This document shows, piece after piece, positions 1 to 11,020 of a DNA stretch of 64,000 nt; the first letter of the stretch is position 1, and every line of letters begins with the position of its first letter. This DNA comes from Gnetum montanum (lineage: Eukaryota > Streptophyta > Gnetopsida > Gnetales > Gnetaceae), in contig MNCI01003865.1 in NCBI GenBank assembly GCA_015680685.1, positions 281,944 through 345,943 on the forward strand. Reading direction: 5' to 3'. The position numbers and the translations under genes were made by a program. The notes under the pieces were generated by a model, which did not search any database, was not told the DNA's origin, and worked only from the letters and a program-made list of their open reading frames with translations.

Positions 1-140
1 GCAGACGTTGGATGGCTAGTTTATGATCATAGTAAACCATGCTATAGGTGCTAGTTTAACATCATAGCAGATTTTCTGTGCTAGTTTAACATCATAGCAA
101 ATGTTTTATGCTAGTTTAGTGTCATAGTGGATATTTTCTT
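1..140 (-). repeat. E1 integrase/LTR-boundary repeat (block T)
   Basis: Roughly 30-bp units built on GCTAGTTTAACATCATAG repeat about four times. The block lies just downstream of the E1 integrase, read on the minus strand. The same kind of repeat sits between integrase and 3' LTR in E2 (16255-16730) and before the 3' LTR fragment of E5. The E1 3' LTR must therefore lie left of the window edge. Confidence 0.7.
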
Positions 141-179
141 ACCTTTATTTTGTCTTTGGTATGATACTACATACTAGGT

Positions 180-1420
180 GTAGTATGGCTTTAGGTACGA
201 GTGGTTTACAGGATTGGAAAACTCATTGTCATCTAGATCAGTGAGCTTGAAGGATCCATTGTCATATGCTTTTATGACCAAGAAAGGTCCTCACCATTTG
301 GTTGAGAACTTGTTCGTGGACTTGTGAATGACCTTGAGGACTAGGTTCCCCTTCTTGATCAAGCATTGATGTTGATTGTGATGATGCATTTTCCATTCCT
401 TTACTTAGTACCACTCGATGTGATCAAGTGTTTGCATGTGCTCCTCCTCTATAGAGTCGAGGTCAATGGTTCTCAACCTGTTGTTTTGAACCTCATCAAT
501 GAAGCTCAAAAGGATCATACAGAGTGATGGGACCTGTAATTCAAGAGGCAACATTGCTTCAGATCCATACACAAGACTATATGGCATCTTACTTGTCACT
601 GTTTTGCATGTCATGCAGTAGGCTCGTAGTGTGTAGACTAGTTGTTCATGCCATCATCACTTCCTATTGTTAATCATCCTCTTTAGTAGGTTTAAGATGA
701 TCTTGTTTGTAGCCTTTTCTTGACCATTAGCATATGGATAGTATGGAGATGAGAAGAAATGTTTAATGTCAAAATTTTTGCAAAAGGCTTTGGTCTCTAC
801 ACTACTAAATTGTGGCCCATTGTCTGTGACTATTGTCATAGGAAGACCAAATCAAGTCACTATGTTATCAAGAATGAATTTTTAAACCTCTTGTGATGTT
901 GTCTTCCTAAGGGGAATGGCTTTAATCCACTTTGTAAAATATTTAGTTGCGGTAATGATGAAGCTATGCCATGTGGAAGATTTAGGTGTTATAGGTCCTA
1001 TGATGTCTAAACCCCAGCATTGGAACAACCATATGATCTACGTAGTATGTATTTTAGTCGATGTCACGTGTATTAGGTTTCCATGCTGCTGACACATGTC
1101 ACATGTCCTGACCTTGGAGATGCAATAATGCTCCATGTAAGGGTAGTAGTAGCCTAGACATTTGATTTTTGCTACCATTTCCCTATGGGCTATATGGCCT
1201 CGACAAAGTCCCTCATGGACATGGTCAATGATCTTTTGCACTTCACTACTGCTAATGCAAGTTAATAGTATTGCATCATAGGATCTACAACATAAGGTGC
1301 TATCACCTACAAGGACATACTATTATGATAATTTTTGTACCATGTCTTTTTAGGAAAAGATTAGATTTTGTGGGGGCTCTCCTTGTTGGGGGTATGCTTT
1401 AATATCATCATACCACTCTT
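180..1420 (-). pseudogene. E1 integrase, decayed
   Basis: This is the integrase of a Ty3/gypsy element, which would insert the cDNA into the chromosome. Minus-strand pieces read in order. First comes an HHCC zinc finger (HEGLCRGHIAHRE, then CDMCQQH) near 1240-1070. The catalytic core follows, with TDNGPQF near 820 and NGQEKATNK near 730 supplying the second Asp and the Glu of DDE. The conserved SLVYGSEAMLPLELQVPS segment lies near 520-580, and a GPY/F-like tail extends to about 180. Frameshifts and stops break it into short frames, so it cannot make a working enzyme. It follows the RNase H domains directly, as in Ty3/gypsy. The E2 copy (16740-17846) matches it along its whole length. Confidence 0.88.
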
Positions 1421-3644
1421 GGGCATGAGCTATTCTTATGGATGCAATGATTGTTGTGTGAGTTATAGGTTTAGTGTAATCTATTATTGAAGTGGGAAAA
1501 GTGGAAAACATTTTTGGCATTATGCTTAAGGCTAGAGTAGCTAATGCATCAGTTATAGCATTTTCATTATGGGGGAGATGTTAGACATCTATGTCTGTAA
1601 ATTGTTTGAGCAAGTGTTTTGCTAAATCACATTAAGGTTGTAAATGTTGTGCCTTACAAGTGTAAATGTCTCTAACTTGGCTAATGACTAGTTGCAAATT
1701 TTCTCAGAATACTATGTCTTGGATTCCTAGCTCTTAAGCTACTAAGACACCTCTAAGGAGACCTTCATACTCCACCACATTGTTTGTACAAGGAAATGTG
1801 AAGTGAGATGTGAAGGGTCAGATCTCCCTAGAGGGAACATGATAACGACAATGCCACTACCACCTTGTGTGGTTGAAGCACCATCAAAGTGTAAAATAGC
1901 CTCATAGTTTGTAGGTACTTGACTTATACTATTAACATGCTCATCTAATAATTTCGAATCTATTGTTGCTTGATCATCTATAGGTGAAGTTGTGAGTTAT
2001 GCACCTATCGCTTGACCTTTTGTTGATTCCTACCCTATATAGTGCAAGTCAAACTCCATGGTTATTTCCTTCCACCTTGCTATTTGACTACTTTCATATA
2101 TGTTTGTTATAATTGCCCGAAGTACATTGCTTTTGAATATGACATTAACTTGATTGCAAAACGGTAGTGTCTCCACTTTTTAAGTGCAAAGACTAAGGCA
2201 TGATAGTTCTTCTTCACATCGTTACATTTTGCCTCATAGGCTACTAGCGCATGGCTTAAGTAGTAAATAAGGACCTCTAAGCCATTGTCTCACTTTTGGT
2301 AGAATAGAGAGGTAATGGATGTATCTGAGGTTACAAGGTAAATATAGAATAATTTATCTTCTTGTGGAGGGTAGACTGTTGGAAGTTGGGCCAACTCCTT
2401 TTTTAGGTCATCAAATACCTCGTAGCACTTTGTTATCTACTGAAAGTAGACCCCCTTTTTGAGCAAATGCTACATTGGCTGAAACTTGTTAGTCAAACTT
2501 ATGATAAACCTACGTATGAATTGTAATATGCCTTGTAACCCATGTAACTCCTTAGGGTTTTCTGGTGGTGCTAAATTGGTGATAACCTTAACCTTGTTGG
2601 GGTCTATGCGTATGCCTACTTGTGACACCACAAAGCCTAACATGTGACCAATTTTGATGCCAAAGACACACTTTTTGGGATTAAGCTAAGGTCATGTCTA
2701 AGGCAATGTTTGAGGACATGGTCCAAGTCATCTACGTGGTCATGAGCTACTTTGGACTTAACAACTATGTCATTAGCATAGTCATTGAGCAAGTCTAATA
2801 GATAGTCACTAAATATGTATGTCATTGCGCATTGATATGTTGCTCCTACATTCTATAGTCCAAAGGACATCATTGTATAATAAAATGTATACTAGGGATT
2901 CATGAAAGTAGTGCTAAGTTGGTGCTCTAGGTTGATTCAAATTTGGTTGTACCCTGAGAACCTATCCATAAATGACAAAAAGGCATGACCAATGGTAGTA
3001 TTGATGAGTTGGTTAATACTAGGCAAAGGAAAATCATCTTTAATGGTTACCTTATTTAGGGCTTGGAAGTCTATGCAAATGCATATGCTTCCATTTTTCT
3101 TGGGGAAAAGTACAATGTTTGAGACATGGTCGACGTAGTCAATTGCTTGGATTAAACTAGCTTTGTAAAGCTTAGTGATCTCATTGTGAATGACCAATGC
3201 CACCTTAGGCTTGAATTTAAGAGCTTTTTGTTTAATTGGCTTTAAGCAAGGATCAAGGATAATGTTATGCTATATTATATGAGGGTCTAAACCTAGCATG
3301 TCCTTATAGGATCATGTGAATGTGTTGATATTATTGCTAAGGACTTTAGAGATGCTTTATTGGAATTGAGGCCCTAACAAGAAACTAAGTTTTAATGTTT
3401 TCACCTCACCTTTACATGTTGTTATAGGGACTTCTATGAGGGGATCCTTGATTACATCACCTACCTCTAAGTATAGAGCTCTAACTACATGTTCTAGATA
3501 TTCTAGCACTATCTTGAGGGATGCTACATTTGTGTCATAAGTGAAGGCTCAAGGTCCAGGAGTTCCACCATAAGGTCCAGTCAAGATTAAGGGTGAATGA
3601 AGACTCTCGTATGCATTCATTTTTGCAATCTTATTCAAGATATC
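1421..3644 (-). pseudogene. E1 reverse transcriptase and dual RNase H, decayed
   Basis: This is the polymerase part of E1 pol. After an N-terminal linker with an ATG near 3621 come RT motifs: VSNIVLFPKKNGSICICIDF near 3100, LSFMDRFSGYNQI near 2970, and the catalytic box as YANDIVVKSK near 2770. The box is normally YVDD, so V and the first D are changed. A gypsy-type RNase H follows near 2450-2150, heavily broken. An archaeal-type RNase H follows near 1900-1500, where ILHFDGASTTQGG retains the first catalytic Asp. Two RNase H domains in tandem are characteristic of Tat/Ogre elements. Many stops, including TAG and TAA, interrupt it. It begins immediately after a strong splice-acceptor-like site at 3645. 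Confidence 0.85.
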
Positions 3645-3672
3645 CTACAAAACAACCAAAAAAATGTTAAGA
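3641..3672 (-). other. predicted 3' splice site upstream of E1 RT
   Basis: On the minus strand a T-rich tract (TTTTTTTGGTTGTTTTGTAG) ends in TAG at 3645 and is followed by GATATC. The first ATG of the RT frame is about 24 bases further on. E2 (20207) and E3 (44247) have TTGGCAG at the same place, each 10-11 bases before the equivalent ATG. Ogre elements are known to splice out an intron between protease and RT. Use of this site is inferred. Confidence 0.55.
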
Positions 3673-3769
3673 GGCACCTATCTTAATAAAGCAAAATGCA
3701 TAGAATAAAGAAGAAAATGCTATGAAAACTTAACTAACTGTGTAGTATGTAAAGTGATTTTTTGTAGCC

Positions 3770-3835
3770 TTGATTGGTCATAAAATTGCCAATTTAAGGT
3801 CATAGCGGACCATAAACTATGTGTGCTACATAGGT
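3770..3835. repeat. E1 cassette/RT-boundary repeat (block R)
   Basis: This short degenerate stretch contains AATTTAAGGTCATAGCGGACC and flanking half-units. It matches the repeat type of E2 at 20290-20420. It lies between the RT acceptor site and the promoter of the opposite-strand gene. Confidence 0.45.
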
Positions 3836-4063
3836 TTAAGCAAAGCTTAAGAGGTTTGAAATGTGGGACTAAGCTGAATGTTTACTAGGAAATTAGAAAA
3901 ATGCAAAAAAATTTCTAGGTATAAGAAGTTGGAAAAGTTGCAAAATTTTCTAACTCTAGGTGCTACGCTCATCCTGTGTTATGCACGAGACATAGAATGT
4001 TCTGCATTACATGCATGCCATGGAACATTTTGAGAGAGTGACATGTCCTTTAACCCTAAAGGG

Positions 4064-4071
4064 TATAAATA
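4064..4071 (+). promoter_or_regulatory. TATA box of the E1 opposite-strand gene
   Basis: GGGTATAAATAGAGG on the plus strand is a good plant TATA context. It lies about 1.4 kb upstream of the phosphatase-like exon. E2 has TATATATA at the equivalent place (20649), about 1.25 kb before its exon. No long repeat separates it from block R. Promoter activity is inferred from position and sequence only. Confidence 0.5.
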
Positions 4072-4099
4072 GAGGTTTTACCATTTTAAAACCTCTCCT

Positions 4100-5330
4100 T
4101 TTTACATTAGAGCCAATAGTCATCTAAGCATAGTGTGGTTAAGGTAGAGCATTGCAACAACAAAGGGAAACTAGAGCATGACAAAGGGAAAGCTATAGTG
4201 TAGCAATGAAATATGGTGCACCAAAGCAAATGCAAACACCCCAGCCTCACCAACATCAATGAAGGTGAGCATACCTTGAGGTGCCTTCCCATGGCATGCA
4301 TTGAGGAACATGAGGAGACACCATCAGCTAGGGAAGCCATTACGCTCCACCCTTGTGATTCTTTTCTTTTCCTACTTTTCTATGCATTTTGTGTGTTTGG
4401 GTTTTGAGGGCAGCCTGCCATGGGCAAGCACTGCTATCATCACTGCCATCACTTTGAGCTATGGCTAGGGAAGGAAATGCATGCAATGCATTTTTTGTTT
4501 TACCACCACTTTTTTTTCTATTTTTGTTGAGGGTTTTAGGCATCTTTCACCATGACATGAGACAAGGGTTTCTAGGTGTCTTGTGAGTGTAGTGTGGAAT
4601 GGGGCTTTTGGCAACGTTCCACACCACAGTGCGGAACAAGGTTTTCTTGGGCATCTTGCACCATAGCACAGAATAGGTTTTCATATCATCTCCCACCATG
4701 GCACAAAACAAGGGTTATTAGCACTTTACACTACAGTGTAGGGTAAGGGTTTCTGCTCATCCCACACCATAGTGAAAAATAGAGGTTTCCTAGATAGGGT
4801 CTTATGTGTGTCCTGCACTGCAACATGGAATAAGGATTTTTGAGCATCTCACACTGCAACATAGAACAAGGGTTTTTCGGGCATCCCACACCATGGCACA
4901 AAATAGAGGTATTAAAATTTTATGTCATAGTGTGGAATAGAGGTTCTCTGGTGTCTCACGCCATAGTGTGGAATAAGGTTTTTAGCATCCCATGTTGTAG
5001 CATGGAGTAGGGCTTGTCTAGGGTGGCTCAAGGACAATGCTAGAGTGTAATAATCATGTAAGGGTGATTGAGGATCATGTCTATCACACCAAGGTATCCC
5101 TGAGAGCATAATAAGAAGTTAGAAAAAATTTTGAAACTACTACCCTTAACACTTTAGAAAAATTTTGAAGCTTTGTAGTTGTTATGCTCTATGGGTAGCG
5201 TAACGAACACTTAGAAAAATTTTGATTTTGAAAACATCATGCTTTTTCAAGAGAATAACCAAGAGTTCGAAATTTTTTTGATATTTTCTTTAAAATTGTA
5301 ATGCTTGAAAAAATGTAAGTGTTAGTGTTG
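4100..5330 (+). other. repeat-rich leader of the E1 opposite-strand gene
   Basis: I see no coding in this interval. From about 4540 to 5015 it holds degenerate 45-60 bp units containing a near-palindrome (CACACCATAGTGTGG-like), then AATAAGGTTTTT. The E2 leader (20690-21850) has different sequence but the same layout: a palindrome, a short spacer and GGTTTTT. It is probably the untranslated leader or first intron of the plus-strand gene. Confidence 0.45.
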
Positions 5331-8300
5331 TGTCCCATTGGGAACTAGGCACGTTAGATGGGAATGCCAATGTTCCTTTACTATGGGGCCTAGTAGAAGG
5401 TTAATTATGTTGAATGTAATTAATTTTTATATTATTTTATACATTTTTATTACTTTTTATGCTAATGTTTTCATCTTATTGCTATTGTGGCATTGCAAGG
5501 TCTTGCTAAAACCCATTCTCATCATGATTGAAATGTTGGGGATTTTATGTTGTATGATTGATCATGTACTGAATGTTCCCATACCACATGTACATGTGGG
5601 GCACTAGGCAGTTTGGTTCTAGTTAGGTGTGCAAGAATTCCTAGAATTCTTACTCTACCACTTTAGTATGATAATGTGGTCACACTTGTCAGCTGAAGTA
5701 GCAGATGTCATAGTTGAAACATTGTTGCCTGGGGTGAACTAAGGCATTTTGAAGTTTATGTTTGATGAGCCTGTTGAAGATGAAGGGGTAGGGAGCCCAA
5801 GATAGTGCCATAAAAGGCCTCATACTCTTGTCTAGGATCTAGGGAATGCCTAAGTTCTAATGCTACAACAAGTATAACACCATGTTCCTTGCCCAACACA
5901 TGCACACCATTTTCTAGAACCCACCTGGGATAGTTTATTATGCTGGAGGATGAGCCCTGTTGTGATTTCTTACATTGCCTATTATTTCATGACTTAGGAT
6001 GCTAATTGCTTTTTCCTATTGTCATGTTTTTCATTGATGAAGATGGCCTCCATGATGAAGAGGGGATACTAAACTTAACCAAAATTACCCTACAGGAATT
6101 CTCATTCGCTAAGAATATGCATGCTAGGGTGATTAGGCAAGTTGGGGCAGATTTGGTGGAATACCCTAGTAGGTATTGTAAATCTTATGAGAGGTTTCAG
6201 AATCTCAACTAGTTAGACATTGAGTGGGAAACCTAGATACCATGTGTATAAGAGGTTTCAATCCCATTACGACCATCTTGCACATCATTTATGCCACGTA
6301 AGTCATGTGTCATTTACTTTCATGTGCTTTTAGTTTTATTTTTTTAATGTGTGGCTAATTTTTTCCTTTGCTCATTGCAGCTACAGCTAAGTCAAGAGAG
6401 GTTACAATGGTTGCTTTAGGGTGCACTAAGGCCACTCTCCTATTCAAGTACAATGATGTTGAGAGCTCACAACACTGGTTGTGCTACGAGGCCTCAGTAG
6501 GGATAACCCAAAAAATTTAGTAGGCTGGACTCATGGACCTTTTTTTGGCCATGAACCTAAACATCCTAATGGTTGAGATGATTACTCTAGTCAACTCCTT
6601 TACCGAGAGTGCCAACTGCTTTTGCATGTGAGTTCCTAATGTGTGGGTGTTCTTTGAGATCATGTATGAACTCTTCTCAGATCTCTTTGGCATCCCCTCT
6701 AAAGGTCTATTGGTAACAAAGAAGATTGATAAGGACCTAGACCATAGAGGGAATATTGAAGAGTCATTGGGCACTAAAAATGGCTATAAGGGTATACCCA
6801 TGAAAATGGTGGAATTACTCATGGCCCAACACCTCTATCCCATATTTTGGACTCATGTGTTTCCTAAGCTTCTTTCCCAAGTAAAGGTCCTTGGGGTGGA
6901 GCAAGCTTGGATTATGAGAGACGTGATAGAGGAGGACATGTAATATAATTGGGAAATATACCTTGTTAATGGCCTATGGGCTGAAATCATTAAGCTACGT
7001 GGCAACCTCCAGGCACGATCACATGTGCATTTTTCTTTCTTTGTAGTGTGCCTATGAAGGTTTTTGAAACTCTTAGTGGTCCATGAGAACAAGTAATGGA
7101 TGGTGCAAGATCACACCTAGATATCTAAGCCATGGATCTACCACTTGTTTCACACGACGTAGTCACAGGACCCCCTGAACGTAATTGGCAAGTCATTCAT
7201 AGTGACAACTAAAGGCCATGTGGGCCAATCCTACCTCACATGTGATAGTGTTGGGGAGGCTCCACCAACAAACACAGGAAATGCAACAAGAGGAGCACGA
7301 CTCATTGTCAAGATAGTGAGGTCATTGAAAATGCAAATCAAGAAGCCTCACCCTATGGAGGATCTTGCACATGAAGTGGAGGAGAGGGGTAAGAAGCTAC
7401 GATTCAAACTCCATGATGTGTGATCAGAACTAGCTAGTAAGTATGCATTATTTAATGTCATGGTATCTTTATATTTATTATTGGACATTCTAACCTAAAT
7501 TTATGTAACATAGGCAAAAGGGCCCCTATAGTAGTAGAGGAGCCCTTGGAGGATGATGTTCCTTAACTCAAGGAAAACATGATAGATGAGGATGAGCAAG
7601 AATCCACTAAAGTATTGAGGAAACTAGAAAAGAGGGGTTGCAATTTGAGGATAGTAAGTTTGAATGTTTCTCTGATGGCATGCAGATGGGCAATCCCCCT
7701 GTTCTCACCCCTAAGGGCTTGTTGGGTAGGAGCTTTGCACTGCCATCTTCGTTGTGTTCTTCTTTTTTTATGTATTTTTTTTATTTTTATATTTTTATTT
7801 TTGTGTTTTTTTTTGATGATCATAAAATTATTTATGTTGCAATGATCGATGTTTCTACTAAACATCTAGAATCATCATCCACCTTCCACACACAACCATG
7901 GGCAAAAGCTCTAGATAAGTTCACCTTTATGTAAGGTGTGGTGGATGATATGATAGACCACCTCAAAAAGATAGACCCTAAGATGGGTACATTTATTTTA
8001 CCATCATTATCTCTTCCCTTTTTTTGTTTTTGTTTTTTTTTTTGATTAGTTTTCTTGTTTATCTTGTCGCTAATGTTTCACTAGTTATTATTGGGATAAT
8101 AGGCTAACAACTCAAATGGGACCTGAATAGAGTAGTCCAAGTCAAAGCCGTACCTGAGTTCCCCCTTAAGGTGGAGCAAGTGCATTTTCATGTATACGAC
8201 AAGGTAAGCAAGTGTGCACTACACTCTACACGTCCATTCTAGAAGTGTAGGCATGTAAACGAGGAGCTGTGGAAGTAAGTGTAAGAGCTTCGAGAAAGGG

Positions 8301-9083
8301 GGCCACACCAGGCGGTGAGACTAGAAGGCCTACAATCATGTTATGAATTCTTGGTAGCATGCAACAAGTCAGGTGACAGCTGGCACATGGGTAAAATCGA
8401 TTACACCAAGTACTGGTCAACTATTTGGGGTAAAAACAAGGTCACTCTTAAGGTTATTGAACAATGGTTGTAGATGGACCTCTTGGCTAGGAAAAACCAA
8501 GATTGGAAGAACTACAATGCAAAGGTGTATGAATGGGGAAAAACCCAAAAGAACCACAAATATTACTACAAGCTAGATCACAAAGCCTACCACAAGAAAT
8601 ATACGGATGAGTTTATGGAATGCCGATGTCAAGAGATATTCCTTATTGCAATCGATGCAAAGCAGGCTTACAAACTATTCATGAGCCATGTAGTGGTTAG
8701 TGAGTCCTTGGAGAGAGAGTTCACTATTTCTTCTAGAGAGGTAACTTCTATAACATTTTTGCTAGGGCCACCCACATGGATAACCATGGATAAAGGGAAA
8801 ACCCTTGCAAGAATTTATTTGGGTGAGGAGGACTGGACACACATGTTAGAGGATGAAATCCTCCGATGTTTAGAGGTTGGCCTTGATAGGATGATCCTAG
8901 ACATGGATGTGAACCCATCACAAGTTGGTTTAACTTACTTAATTGTTGTCTATTTTATTATAATTTTGTATGTTATCTCATTTATTGAATGGTTTATTAT
9001 TTCATTTTTGTTTGACATAGGCTCCATGTGAGGGTGTAGGACCTTCTGGAGCAGCAGATGGAGAGGAAGGGGACGAGCCTTAG
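5330..9083 (+). pseudogene. E1 opposite-strand multi-exon gene
   Basis: This gene lies inside E1 but is encoded on the strand opposite gag and pol. Its exons align with E2. They are the phosphatase-like exon (about 5500-5960), exon 2 (about 6020-6297), exon 3 (6381-7436), the acidic exon 4 (7514-7725), exon 5 (about 7840-7986), exon 6 (8103 to about 8920) and the tail exon (9021-9083, ending GPSGAADGEEGDEP then TAG). Introns with GT...AG ends are seen at 6298-6380, 7437-7513 and 7987-8102; others have decayed borders. Exon 3 holds YELFSDLFGIPSKG, and exon 5 has a degenerate version of the DFVTxIVNxVV and HPEIG segment of E2 and E3. Internal stops and shifts make it a pseudogene. The function of the whole is unknown. 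Confidence 0.75.
5480..5960 (+). pseudogene. FCP1/HAD-type phosphatase-like exon, E1 copy
   Basis: The translation contains LKPILIMIEMLGILC, then QEFLEFLLYHFSMIMWSHLS, then NKYNTMFLAQHMHTIF, a stop, and NPPGIVYYAGG. Known FCP1/NIF-type HAD phosphatases run hhDLDxTL/DLNGxL, then EFLxxhxxxFxVxhWSS, then NTLLxDDxPxxxxxNPPxT. The order and spacing agree. The first motif has Glu where the nucleophilic Asp belongs, and the DD loop is replaced by AQH. An active phosphatase is therefore unlikely even before decay. E2 carries the same domain. E3 lacks it. Confidence 0.55.
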
Positions 9084-9309
9084 CCCCCCATCGCACATTG
9101 CAATTTGAAATGCTTAAGATGTAGCCCTGGTATTGGGAAATATTATGTCTTTTTGGATATTTCATGTTTTTGATGTAATTTTGGACTATGTATTTTATTG
9201 ATTATTTAATGAAAGATATGATAGTTATTTACTTCTCATTTTTCATTTTTCATTTTTTTGTGCAATATTATTGTAATTTTTACTTATGATTTAGTTAATA
9301 CAATTAGCT

Positions 9310-9510
9310 GCTTGTGGGACCCATGCTAGTTTAAGGCCATAGAAATAGAGCTATTGCTAGTTTGAAGCCATTTTAGGCCATTGCATGTTTAAGGCCATTT
9401 TAGGCCATTACCTAAAGGGAGTTGGTTGCTAGTTTTTGGCCTTGGTGGGCCATGCGATAGTTTAAGGCCTTTTTGGACCACGTGGTAGTTTAAGGCCTTT
9501 TTGAGCCTCT
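9310..9510. repeat. E1 protease/cassette-boundary repeat (block P)
   Basis: Units such as GCTAGTTTAAGGCCATAG, TTTAAGGCCATTTTAGGCCA and TAGTTTAAGGCCTTTTTGAG repeat between the 3' end of the opposite-strand gene and the protease end. E2, E3 and E5 have the same block at the same place. The interval 9084-9310 is an AT-rich presumed 3' untranslated region with no coding. Confidence 0.7.
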
Positions 9511-9599
9511 TTTTTTCTTATAAAGAAAGCTAAACAAAATTGTAAGTAATGCACAATGCAAAAAATAACGCAAACTGTAACTGTATAGAAAAAGGGACA

Positions 9600-11020
9600 A
9601 AAAACAAGTTGGACATGCAGGCAAATTAGGGACATGCCCTACTTATGCAAATTCTTTCTAACCCAATGTGGGTTAAGTGGTGAATAAGGCCTAGAAGGGA
9701 CTAGACAATACTCCCCTAGGCCATCGTCTACTATAGAAAATGACAATGCTACCTACAAGGCTTCCTCATGGAGGTCACTTGTCTTGATTGGTTGCTTGAC
9801 ATCAAATTTCATTGCCAATGAGTGGTGTGTCCTTAGAAATCTCTACCTCTAACCATTGTTTAGTGTCCACATTGTTGATGGATGGAGAGGATGCATTTTC
9901 ACCAAAGATCACCATCTCTCCACCTTCATAAGGCAAGTGGATCTCTTGGTGGATGGGTGGTGAAACGGCTCGTAGCTAGGCTAACCAAGACATCCCTAGG
10001 ATTAGGTTGAATCTAGGCATCTCCTCAACTACAATGAACTCAACATTAGTGGGGAATTTCTCCTCTGCCATGAAATCAATCATGACTATCCCCTTAACAA
10101 CCACCCATGCTCCATTAAACAATGCAAACATGTTGTTATTATTGGCTTTATTTGATCCACCAAGCCAAGCATGTCAACCATGGGGAATGAGATAACATTG
10201 ATTGCTACCCCATCATCTATGTGCACCCTATGAATCTTGTATTGACCCACACAAATCGTTATGAATGTGGCTATACTGGTCACCTGATCCTTTTTAGGGT
10301 CAACTTTGATTACCTCATTGCAAAAGGTCAAGGGTGTTAACCTTGGCTCTTTGGCTGTACGTAAGAGCATTATGGCATGGATAGACTTTTCATCTGCCAA
10401 CATGTATTCCTTAATAGGAATAGATGCCAGCATGCAAACCAAAGCTTTGTGATGAGTGGGGGAAGGTCATGATCAAATTGTATAGGCTCAATGTTATGCT
10501 TTTCCATTTTAGGGATTATTTGACTTGTGCCAATGCATCCAAAACATCTTTTCAACCATCTATTGTTTTGGTGGTCTTTATATCCTCCATGTGTCCTAGG
10601 AGACAGATTTCTCGAGGAGGAGATTTGTTCTTTAGTTGTGCTATGGGCCTTTGAGCCTTGGTGTTTTCCTGTTAAGTATGCATGTCTGTGTTGGTGGCTT
10701 GAGATGATGGGGCCATGGGAATAGCTAACAAGGAGGTAGGCTTAAGAGGACCCAACTCCATGCACTCCTTGATCATCTTGTTAACTAGACGCTCATTATG
10801 TCTCTTTGGGCGAGTGGGCCATGACATAGTTTTCACCACCAAACACTAAATAGGTGGGGATTTGCACATTTTGACATCCTAATGACAAAAGGTGTTTGGG
10901 CTACCATTATTGAAACATGCTATGGGCCCTAATCACAAATGGTATCATGCGCACCCAAGGTGGTGCCTTGATGACAAAGGTGGCCTATGGCCTAGTTGAC
11001 ATTGAAGCCCAAATATCACC
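9600..11020 (-). pseudogene. E1 gag linker and protease, 3' part of gag-PR
   Basis: This is the aspartic protease that would cleave the polyprotein. The minus strand carries HRVHIDDGVAINVISFPM near 10220, where DDG stands for the usual DTG/DSG active site. The flap-side and second-hydrophobic segments follow near 10010 (EEMPRFNLILG) and 9950 (PPIHQEIHLPYEGGE), where E2 and E5 read SSPIHQEIHLP. Upstream, 10640-11020, lies the gag-protease linker with repeated PFVI(K/R) motifs (ATFVIKAPP, IPFVIRA, TPFVIRM). The sequence is cut at 11020 by the B-type LTR. The missing N-terminal gag is at 50840-51580. Stops and shifts abound. Confidence 0.8.

Noticed and set aside
7563-7865. Minus-strand frame of 100 codons opposite the E1 antisense gene
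   Set aside because: It covers exon 4 and an intron of the plus-strand gene and is not kept in E2 or E3.
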